From Acidobacteriota bacterium (GTDB lineage Bacteria > Acidobacteriota > Terriglobia > UBA7540): 7,906 bases of DNA. The stretch spans positions 8,440 through 16,345 of the forward strand of contig PLWR01000722.1 of NCBI GenBank assembly GCA_003165615.1, given 5' to 3'. This document shows positions 1 through 4,840 of this stretch, in pieces. The notes beneath the pieces were generated by a model, which was not told the origin of the DNA, searched no databases, and worked only from the letters and a program-made list of their open reading frames with translations. A program made the translations under genes and the position numbers. Each line of letters begins with the position of its first letter. The first letter of the stretch is position 1.

Positions 1-237
1 GACCGCGAGATTCCCGCCGACGCGCTGGGTGGCGTGCAGGTGAAGCTGGCGGAGATGGAGCTGCGACGGCCGCGCGCGTTTGGCAATTACTGGCTGGGTT
101 GCGAGTTGTGGCGGCAGTTGGGGCTGGAGTCGTTTTGGGAAGCGCGGCTGGGGGAAGGCCGGGAGGAAGTTCCCTGGGCGAAGGTGCTGGAGTTGCTGGT
201 GGTAGGGCTCGCGGGCGACACGTTGAGCTGGGGCAAG
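1..237 (+). pseudogene. Truncated IS1634-like transposase, N-terminal fragment
   Basis: The reading frame is open from base 1, so the gene starts outside the window. It reads through segments such as RRPRAFGNYWLGCELWRQLG and REEVPWAKVLELLVV, which resemble the N-terminal part of IS1634-type (IS4 superfamily) DDE transposases: a conserved aromatic-rich WLxxELWxxLGL block followed by a VPWAKVLELLV helix. Resemblance stops at about base 207, and after about 237 the frame encodes nothing recognisable before its stop at 460-462. The DDE catalytic core is absent, so this cannot be an active transposase. It is probably the remnant of an insertion that was later deleted or recombined. The family assignment is from memory of the motif pattern; membership of another IS4-like group is possible. 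Confidence 0.55.
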
Positions 238-287
238 CCCGGTATAGCCAGTCCCAGAATTAGAGCCAGGAGAAACCACCTCTTCAT
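207..287 (-). pseudogene. 5' end of a broken secreted-protein gene
   Basis: On the minus strand an ATG at 287-285 is preceded by a good Shine-Dalgarno sequence (GGAGG, complement of 294-298) at 6-nt spacing. It encodes MKRWFLLALILGLAIPG, a typical signal-peptide start: two basic residues and then a hydrophobic core. The open frame continues leftward to base 87, but from about 207 it lies opposite the recognisable transposase coding sequence and is only a shadow there. The simplest reading is a secreted-protein gene truncated by the insertion element, its body now lost. It could also be a chance hydrophobic ORF; the combination of ribosome binding site and signal peptide is the only support. 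Confidence 0.35.
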
Positions 288-518
288 GGGCCACCTCCCC
301 GGGGATTCACTTGAGCTCAAACGGGGCCGCTCAGTTGTAGCACCAGCTCGTTGGACCGTAAAGTTCCGGACTCAGGGAAGGCTGCGGCACTCGAACCCGC
401 CGTACAAACAGATCGCCATCCACGTTTCGCGCTTGATTCGCATCCCAAATCGAGTACCATAGGCGTCCCGTCGCAGGTGGCGGATGTTTGTATTCACAAT
501 AAGCGGGGCGAGGGAATT
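288..518. other. Intergenic region before the epimerase
   Basis: No convincing gene was found here. The plus-strand frames are open but resemble nothing and lack start signals. A weak sigma70-like pair, TTGATT at 433-438 and TACCAT at 455-460 with 16-bp spacing, could serve the epimerase, but each box matches consensus at only four of six positions. The stretch is most likely leftover sequence between the mobile-element scar and the surviving epimerase gene. Confidence 0.4.
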
Positions 519-1457
519 ATGGCCAGGGTTCTGGTTACGGGTGGTGCAGGCTTCATCGGCTCGGCGCTAGTCCATCGTTTGGTGGAGCGGGAAGAACAAG
601 TGCGCGTAGTCGACAATTTCAGCACCGGTTTCAGGCACAACCTGGATGATGTCTTGGATCGAATTGAGCTCATGGAGGGCGACTTGGCGGAAATGTCCAC
701 GGCGGAGGCTGCCGTGCGCGAGGTTGATTTCGTTCTCCACGAAGCGGCGATCCCCTCGGTGCAGCGCTCGGTGGATGATCCTGTGAGCAGCAACCGGGCC
801 AATGTCACGGCGACGTTGAATCTGCTCGTGGCTGCCCGCAAGGCCGGCGTGAAGCGCTTGGTTTACGCCAGTTCTTCCTCTGCTTACGGTGCTAGCGAAA
901 TTCTCCCGAATGTGGAAACCATGCCGGAGGACCCAATCTCCCCTTACGCTCTCACCAAACTGACGGGGGAGAAATACTGCATTGTCTTTCATCGCATCTA
1001 TGGTCTGTCCACAGTTTGCCTTCGATATTTCAATGTCTTTGGCCCCAGGCAAGACCCCCACTCCCCCTATTCCGCGGTCATTTCCCGCTTCATCGATATG
1101 GCTCTGGACGGCCGTCGCCCCACGGTCTTTGGTGATGGCGAACAGTCTCGCGACTTCATTTACATCGACAACGTCGTTGACGCCAATCTCCTCGCCTGCA
1201 AGGTGGAGGCCGTCGATGGGATGGTCTTCAACATCGGAACCGGTGAGCGGCACACGCTGAACGAACTGCTCGGTTCGCTCTCGATTATCGTTGGGCAGAA
1301 GTTGGATGCCGTGTACAGGGAGCGCCGTGCGGGGGACGTCCAACATTCCCAGGCGGACATCAGCAAGGCGAGACGATTCTTGGGTTATGAGCCCAAGGTG
1401 AGTTTCCACGATGGCCTGCGGCGAACGGTGGATTGGTTCCGACAGAAATCCCTCTGA
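519..1457 (+). CDS. NAD-dependent nucleotide-sugar 4-epimerase (UDP-GlcNAc/UDP-glucose 4-epimerase type)
   Basis: This is a 312-residue extended short-chain dehydrogenase/reductase. It has the N-terminal NAD-binding motif TGGAGFIG (residues 7-14), Asp32 to bind the adenosine ribose (VDNFSTG), a serine-rich catalytic strand YASSSSAYG (116-124), the catalytic YALTK (Tyr143, Lys147), and the substrate-side motifs RYFNVFGPRQDP (169-180) and FGDGEQSRDFIYIDN (204-218). The family converts UDP-hexoses or UDP-N-acetylhexosamines at C4 in the cytoplasm, supplying precursors for exopolysaccharide or O-antigen. The RQDP segment and a length near 310 residues favour the WbpP/UDP-GlcNAc 4-epimerase-like branch over classical GalE, but substrate is not certain. 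The start at 519 is chosen because TGGAGFIG normally lies just after the initiator Met and GAGGG sits just upstream; the frame is open further upstream without homology. A dehydrogenase fragment follows directly, suggesting a former sugar-nucleotide operon. Confidence 0.88.
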   Translation: MARVLVTGGAGFIGSALVHRLVEREEQVRVVDNFSTGFRHNLDDVLDRIELMEGDLAEMSTAEAAVREVDFVLHEAAIPSVQRSVDDPVSSNRANVTATLNLLVAARKAGVKRLVYASSSSAYGASEILPNVETMPEDPISPYALTKLTGEKYCIVFHRIYGLSTVCLRYFNVFGPRQDPHSPYSAVISRFIDMALDGRRPTVFGDGEQSRDFIYIDNVVDANLLACKVEAVDGMVFNIGTGERHTLNELLGSLSIIVGQKLDAVYRERRAGDVQHSQADISKARRFLGYEPKVSFHDGLRRTVDWFRQKSL

Positions 1458-1469
1458 TCCGGCCGCGGC

Positions 1470-1940
1470 ACGGCAGAGGCAATTGCTCCTCACCTGCGGC
1501 GCGGCCAACTCGTGGTCCTCGAGAGCACCACTTATCCCGGCACAACCGAAGAGATTATCTTGCCGATTCTGGAGAAATCAGGCTTGCGCTGCTCCACGAG
1601 CCTTTATGTTACCGATATGTTACCGCTATGTTACCGATGGGCATGGGGTCACGGCTGGCGAAGAACCCGAAAGTGATTTCCATTTGGCATTCTCTCCCCA
1701 GCGTGAGGATCCCGGCAACGAGCAATTTCAGACTCATCAGATCCCGAAAATCATCGGAGGAGTTAACGCCGCAAGTGCCCAGGCGGCGCTGGCGCTTTAC
1801 CCACAGGGCTTCCAACGTGCCCTTTGGGTGAGCTCGACGCGCGCTGCCGAGATGACCAGGATTCTGGAAAACACCTTTCGCGGCGTGAACATCGCGCTCG
1901 CGAGCGAACTGAAATTGCTCTGCCTGCGCAGGGGGGCTGT
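1470..1940 (+). pseudogene. Internal fragment of a WbpA-type nucleotide-sugar dehydrogenase, frameshifted
   Basis: Two frames together spell the middle of a UDP-N-acetylglucosamine/mannosamine dehydrogenase. In the same frame as the epimerase, 1476-1592 reads EAIAPHLRRGQLVVLESTTY, then PGTTEEIILPILEKSGLRC. The STTYPGTTEE motif is characteristic of the family. The +1 frame then gives DFHLAFSPQREDPGN (about 1671-1715), IPKIIGGV, and VSSTRAAEMTRILENTFRGVNIALASELKLLC (to about 1923), including the LENTFR helix of the central domain. The N-terminal NAD-binding Rossmann domain, the catalytic cysteine region and the C-terminal UDP-binding domain are absent, so the product cannot be functional. An extra stretch of about 75 bp at 1593-1668, containing three 11-bp repeats, interrupts the homology where the frame changes. 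The intact enzyme would oxidise a UDP-amino sugar to its uronate for surface polysaccharide. Confidence 0.85.
1605..1637 (+). repeat. Three tandem copies of an 11-bp repeat (TATGTTACCGA/C)
   Basis: Copies lie at 1605-1615, 1616-1626 and 1627-1637; the middle one differs only in its last base. Two extra copies add 22 bp, which equals +1 modulo 3. That is exactly the shift between the upstream and downstream frames of the dehydrogenase remnant. Confidence 0.9.
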
Positions 1941-2147
1941 CAAGCGCGAAAATTAACTGTTTGGATAATACTTCCAAATTTCCGGGGGTCGGCACCTTAG
2001 TGCCTTTTGGGTCGGCACCCTATGCCGAAAATCGGCACATTCGGGCCATTGACCAATTCCGGCAAGCTGCTAGAGTTACATCACGGATTTGGTAATTTTG
2101 CAGAAGTGCACAGTAGGCGAGAAGCTCTCAGGCACGGGAGCCTCGCT
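1941..2147. other. Intergenic region with TCGGCAC repeats and candidate promoter
   Basis: No gene is seen here. The first half holds three copies of TCGGCAC (1989-1995, 2012-2018, 2032-2038); two of them lie within an 11-bp direct repeat GGGTCGGCACC (1986-1996 and 2009-2019). These form several short, mutually exclusive hairpins. One is GGCAC/GTGCC at 1991-2004 followed by four T, a weak terminator at best. The second half holds the candidate promoter for the first PEP-CTERM gene. Confidence 0.6.
2049..2076 (+). promoter_or_regulatory. Candidate sigma70 promoter of the PEP-CTERM cluster
   Basis: TTGACC at 2049-2054 matches five of six -35 bases. TAGAGT at 2071-2076 matches four of six -10 bases, with 16-bp spacing. 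It lies about 85 bp upstream of the first ATG of the cluster. It is a consensus match only. Confidence 0.35.
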
Positions 2148-2195
2148 AAGGAGGTTGTTTCCATGCGTAAAAAGGAGGTTGTTTCCATGCGTAAA
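2148..2195 (+). repeat. Perfect 24-bp tandem duplication of ribosome binding site plus start codon
   Basis: Bases 2148-2171 and 2172-2195 are identical. Each copy contains AAGGAGG, eight spacer bases, ATG and CGTAAA (Met-Arg-Lys). Because 24 is a multiple of three, both ATGs (2163 and 2187) are in frame with the same protein. The gene thus has two start codons, each with its own near-ideal Shine-Dalgarno sequence. Confidence 0.95.
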
Positions 2196-2876
2196 TATGC
2201 AGCACTCGCTGTTTCTCTTCTTGTGGCGTTTGTCCTGCTCGCTGCTAGCTCCGCGAAGGCGGACGAATTGAAGCTGACCGTCGGTTCGAACACCCTGTAT
2301 GTTCTGGGGGTGGGCGGTCTGGCTGATTACAGTAACCCGAATTTCCATGGTTGGAATCTTGACATCGTGTTCGGCATTAGTAAGTCGCCGACCTTGGATC
2401 CTTACGGTCTCAGACTAGGCACGATCACGGCAACCTGCGTGTATGCTACGCCGTGCACGAATAAGCCGCTGGATATATACCTCAGCGACACTGGTTTCAC
2501 CGAGAGTGTCAGCTCGTTTGTGAATGGCTACACCGCGACGGATACGGGGGGCGGGAGCACTACCCAGTATGCCTGGGTCGACACCGCGAACATGCTCTTC
2601 GGGGAGGCAACGCCTATTGGTACACTCGGAGTCGGACCGTTTACGGGCGCGGGAGTCTTCGCCAGTTCGGTGACGGGTGGCGGCCCGGCAGGTCCAGACG
2701 CGTATTCGTTGACGATTGAAGACATATTCACCAACCCCAACAGAGTAAGCGCAAGCTTTGGTGCAGATGGGGACATCCTTAGTGTTGAGACTCCAGAGCC
2801 GGTGTCAATGCTGCTGATGGGTACGTTCTTGTCGCTCGCTGGCGGATTGTTATCGAAGAAGAAGCGGGCGTTGTAG
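2187..2876 (+). CDS. PEP-CTERM sorting-domain protein 1
   Basis: This is an exported protein of 229 residues from the second ATG, or 237 from the first at 2163. The second start gives a compact signal peptide: MRK, a hydrophobic core and a likely cleavage after SSAKA at residue 25. Starting at 2163 would prepend eight residues (MRKKEVVS). The mature part is a Gly/Thr/Ser-rich beta-type domain with a WNLDIVFGISKSP segment and an LSDTGFTESVSSF segment, a pattern I recognise from other PEP-CTERM proteins but cannot assign a function. Residues 201-229 form the tail: PEP at 203-205, a hydrophobic stretch, then KKKRAL. In the known system an exosortase in the inner membrane processes this tail and the protein reaches the cell surface or matrix. 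No exosortase is present here. The tail and 3' flank are duplicated at gene 3. Confidence 0.9.
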   Translation: MRKYAALAVSLLVAFVLLAASSAKADELKLTVGSNTLYVLGVGGLADYSNPNFHGWNLDIVFGISKSPTLDPYGLRLGTITATCVYATPCTNKPLDIYLSDTGFTESVSSFVNGYTATDTGGGSTTQYAWVDTANMLFGEATPIGTLGVGPFTGAGVFASSVTGGGPAGPDAYSLTIEDIFTNPNRVSASFGADGDILSVETPEPVSMLLMGTFLSLAGGLLSKKKRAL

Positions 2877-2976
2877 GCCGCTCGAGTTTCGCCACCTATG
2901 AGGGCGAAACTCGGGCGTCCCTGCCCTGCAGGCGAGGTAGTGCGCTCAGCCGCGCGGAAGCAGGGGCATTAAGGTA
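2793..2976 (+). repeat. Duplicated module, copy 1: PEP-CTERM tail plus 3' flank
   Basis: From the PEP codons of gene 1 through its stop and about 100 bp downstream, this segment matches 4462-4647. Within the tail-coding part only a handful of mostly synonymous bases differ. From the second Met codon of the tail to the stop there is one difference in about 70 bases. The non-coding part is more diverged but alignable to the shared GCAGGGGCATT near the end. Confidence 0.9.
2880..2916 (+). terminator. Strong hairpin after PEP-CTERM gene 1
   Basis: Arms 2880-2893 and 2903-2916 pair over 14 bp with one T-G wobble, around a 9-base loop; CGAGTTTCGCC pairs perfectly with GGCGAAACTCG. It begins four bases after the stop codon. 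There is no T-run after it, so it may end or protect the transcript rather than act as a classical intrinsic terminator. Confidence 0.6.
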
Positions 2977-3003
2977 CGTTGCGATGAAAGCTTGAGCCTT
3001 GGG

Positions 3004-3016
3004 TTAGACAGTCTAA
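3004..3016. promoter_or_regulatory. 13-bp palindrome upstream of PEP-CTERM gene 2
   Basis: TTAGACAGTCTAA is a perfect 6-bp inverted repeat around a single A. It lies 49 bp upstream of the start of gene 2, in the non-duplicated part of the intergenic region. The size and symmetry fit an operator for a dimeric regulator, but nothing identifies one. Confidence 0.25.
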
Positions 3017-3065
3017 GGTCAGAAGCCACTGGAACCTTCGACTGTCCGCATGGAAGAAGAGATCA

Positions 3066-3710
3066 ATGCGAAAGCTGTTAGCATTGTTCGTTTTCGTTTT
3101 CTTTGCGGTGGTGCTCCCGAGCCCGGCACGTGAGTTCGCGACGTCAAGCATCTGCAATACGATGGCGAATAACCTCGTCATGAATTGCGGCTTCGAGATG
3201 GGCAACTTCGACTTCTGGACTCAGGCGGGCCCTGGTGGCACCGGCTACCCTTACACGGGCGTCGTCAGCTTCGGTTCCTATGTTCCGGTGAACAGCGGCT
3301 CGTACTCAGCGTTTTTGGGGCCGGGCATTACAAACGTCCTGGGCGTCCCTCAGGATAGTACGTTGTCCCAAACTATCAGGGACATCCCCGGCGCCACTTA
3401 CATGTTGAGCTTTTATGTGGGAAACTATGGCACCTGCTGCCCGAACAACTTCTCGGCGCAATGGGATAATTTAACTCTTCTAACCTTAACTGACGTGGGC
3501 GACCAACCCTACACCGAATACACTTATTTAGGTCTGACGGGGACGGGCAGTGACACATTAACGTTTACTACGATGCAGCAAAATTGGGCCTTCGGGCTTG
3601 ATGATGTTTTTGTGATTGGAGAAACGCCGGAACCCGTGTCCATGCTGCTGATGGGTACGTTCTTGTCGCTCGCTGGGGGATTGCTATCGAAGAAGAAGCA
3701 GGCGGTGTAA
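3066..3710 (+). CDS. PEP-CTERM sorting-domain protein 2, carbohydrate-binding-like domain
   Basis: This is a 214-residue exported protein. The signal peptide is MRKLLALFVFVFFAVVLPSPA with likely cleavage near residue 21. The ectodomain starts with NLVMNCGFEMGNFDFW (36-51), continues through SGSYSAFLGPG and LSQTIRDIPGATYMLSFYVGN, and ends with WAFGLDDVFV. This N-G-FE-G-F--W ... LDDV layout is typical of DUF642 and CBM-like galactose-binding beta-sandwich domains, which commonly bind polysaccharide; binding here is inferred. Cysteine pairs at Cys30/Cys41 and the CC in GTCCPNN could form disulphides in the periplasm. The PEP motif is at 188-190 and the tail ends KKKQAV. The start is set by the purine-rich GGAAGAAGAG just upstream. 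Gene 3 follows after 43 bp with no terminator, so the two are probably co-transcribed. Confidence 0.9.
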   Translation: MRKLLALFVFVFFAVVLPSPAREFATSSICNTMANNLVMNCGFEMGNFDFWTQAGPGGTGYPYTGVVSFGSYVPVNSGSYSAFLGPGITNVLGVPQDSTLSQTIRDIPGATYMLSFYVGNYGTCCPNNFSAQWDNLTLLTLTDVGDQPYTEYTYLGLTGTGSDTLTFTTMQQNWAFGLDDVFVIGETPEPVSMLLMGTFLSLAGGLLSKKKQAV

Positions 3711-3753
3711 GAGGGGATTAGCCGCTCTTCCCGCGCCGAAAGGAGTCTGGCTT

Positions 3754-4545
3754 ATGAAGCTTCAAGTCAAGTACCTGTGGGTCCTGCTGTTTGCGACCCT
3801 GCTGTGGGCGCCCGCGCTCAAGGCAGGGGAAATCTTCGTGTCGAATGACGAGTGGATGTTCACCAATGATGTCCTCGGCCTCAGCAGCCCGAATAACAAT
3901 GACGCGCAGTTTGCCCAGAACATCGCGGGTTGGCTCACGGGCGGGTCGGGCAAAATCCTGATCGACTCGTCCAATTTTGGATTGAACGGAGCTGATCTGA
4001 ATACCGAGCTAACTAATCTGGGCTATACCGTTACTGAAACGCCAGGGGCGACAAACTTCTCAAATTACAATGCCGTCTTCGTGGGCGGTAACGGAGGCTC
4101 GGTTAACAACGCGGCGCTCATCAGTTATGTGAATGGTGGCGGGAGCGTCTTCGTGGAAGCCGGGACGGGCGACCTGGGGCCGGTTGGTGAGGCAGCGGAA
4201 TGGAACACCTTTTTGAACGCCTTCGGTCTCAGTCTTGCGCCGGTCTACAACGGGATCGGCACAGGGTCAGAACCTGGGAGCGATATTAATGTTTCCGCGT
4301 TCCAATTTCAGGGTCCGTATGGCGCCGCGCTGTTCACGGGCGTGGACAACGTCTTCATCTGGAACGGCAACGATGTCTCTGGTGCGGGGCCGGGCGTCCA
4401 GACATGGACCACCGATGGCGGCGACGGGCTCTATGGGGCCTGGCAGGGAACCGCCGTCACGCCGGAACCTGTGTCCATGCTGCTGATGGGTACGTTCTTG
4501 TCGCTCGCTGGCGGATTGCTATCGAAGAAGAAGCGGGCGTTGTAG
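3754..4545 (+). CDS. PEP-CTERM sorting-domain protein 3, Rossmann/amidotransferase-like ectodomain
   Basis: This is a 263-residue exported protein with an AAAGGAG ribosome binding site 8 bases before the ATG. The signal peptide MKLQVKYLWVLLFATLLWAP runs to a likely cleavage after ALKA (residue 24). The ectodomain opens with ISO-like surface text SNDEWMFTND and then alternates strands and helices: GKILIDSSNFGLNGADLNTE, a YNAVFVGGNGG strand-turn and an ALISYVNGGGSVFVEAGTG segment. That is the arrangement of a flavodoxin-like or class-I glutamine-amidotransferase-like (ThuA/DUF4350-like) fold. I see no catalytic Cys-His-Glu set, so an enzymatic role is not supported; the same architecture recurs in other PEP-CTERM proteins. 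PEP is at 237-239 and the tail ends KKKRAL. The tail DNA is nearly identical to genes 1 and 2, and the 3' flank is duplicated from gene 1 or the reverse. Confidence 0.9.
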   Translation: MKLQVKYLWVLLFATLLWAPALKAGEIFVSNDEWMFTNDVLGLSSPNNNDAQFAQNIAGWLTGGSGKILIDSSNFGLNGADLNTELTNLGYTVTETPGATNFSNYNAVFVGGNGGSVNNAALISYVNGGGSVFVEAGTGDLGPVGEAAEWNTFLNAFGLSLAPVYNGIGTGSEPGSDINVSAFQFQGPYGAALFTGVDNVFIWNGNDVSGAGPGVQTWTTDGGDGLYGAWQGTAVTPEPVSMLLMGTFLSLAGGLLSKKKRAL

Positions 4546-4647
4546 GCCGCTCGAGTTTCGCCACCTATGAAGGGCGAGACTCTGGCGTCAATTGCCCTGC
4601 CCGCGAGGTAGTACGCTCAACCGCGCGGAAGCAGGGGCATTGAGGTA
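4462..4647 (+). repeat. Duplicated module, copy 2: PEP-CTERM tail plus 3' flank
   Basis: This is the second copy of the segment at 2793-2976, in the same orientation and about 1.67 kb away. It covers the end of gene 3 and about 100 bp of 3' flank. The two copies bracket genes 2 and 3, so recombination between them would delete both genes and leave a gene 1/gene 3 chimera with an intact tail. Confidence 0.9.
4549..4586 (+). terminator. Hairpin after PEP-CTERM gene 3 (second copy)
   Basis: Arms 4549-4562 and 4573-4586 correspond to the hairpin after gene 1. One pair has become a T-G wobble and one has become a C-T mismatch, but the stem is otherwise kept. As in copy 1, no T-run follows. Confidence 0.5.
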
Positions 4648-4655
4648 AGTCACTA

Positions 4656-4739
4656 GCGTCCAAAGTGTGCACTGTGGACGCGCCGATCTGCCAGACACCC
4701 TGGTGCCTGGCGGATCGGCATGATCTGGCGGGAAACGCC
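4656..4739 (+). ncRNA. Cluster of adjacent hairpins, possible structured RNA leader
   Basis: Three inverted repeats sit nearly end to end in the gap before gene 4. GCGTCCA/TGGACGC pairs at 4656-4662 with 4675-4681, with a further AGTG/CACT inside. A 13-bp stem with one wobble pairs 4682-4694 with 4707-4719, with CACC/GGTG inside. A short GGCG/CGCC hairpin occupies 4727-4739. No T-run follows. This may be an untranslated structured leader, an attenuator or a REP-like DNA element; I do not recognise a known family. Confidence 0.35.
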
Positions 4740-4840
4740 CTGTTCGGCCCCTCGCGGAATTCCAGCCAGCGCGCAGACTTGGGAGTGTGGTGCACAGATT
4801 TCCAGGAAGTGGCGCACGACGCAAGAAGGAACCAACTTGA

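Noticed and set aside
351..518. Upstream extension of the epimerase frame
   Set aside because: The added 56 residues lack homology, and the NAD-binding motif belongs within ten residues of the N-terminus, which fits the start at 519.
567..1508. Long minus-strand open frame opposite the epimerase
   Set aside because: It is a 313-codon shadow of the strongly recognisable plus-strand epimerase, with no family motifs or ribosome binding site of its own.
1605..1637. Start of a CRISPR-like array
   Set aside because: The 11-bp units are directly adjacent without spacers and far too short; this is a simple tandem repeat.
1411..1956. An apparently continuous 181-codon plus-strand gene
   Set aside because: Its first half overlaps the end of the epimerase in another frame and is nonsense; only the second half matches a dehydrogenase, whose preceding part is in the epimerase frame. 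It is a frameshifted relic.
2007..2162. Earlier start codon for PEP-CTERM gene 1
   Set aside because: It would place about 50 non-signal residues ahead of a clear signal peptide and ignore two excellent ribosome binding sites at 2148 and 2172.
2922..2968. Outer stem TGCCCTGC/GCAGGGGCA in the duplicated 3' flank
   Set aside because: It needs a bulge, and the sequence it encloses does not keep consistent pairing between the two copies, so a conserved fold is not supported.
3711..3753. Possible terminator between PEP-CTERM genes 2 and 3
   Set aside because: Only a 5-bp AAGAG/CTCTT pairing is possible and no T-run follows; co-transcription is more likely.
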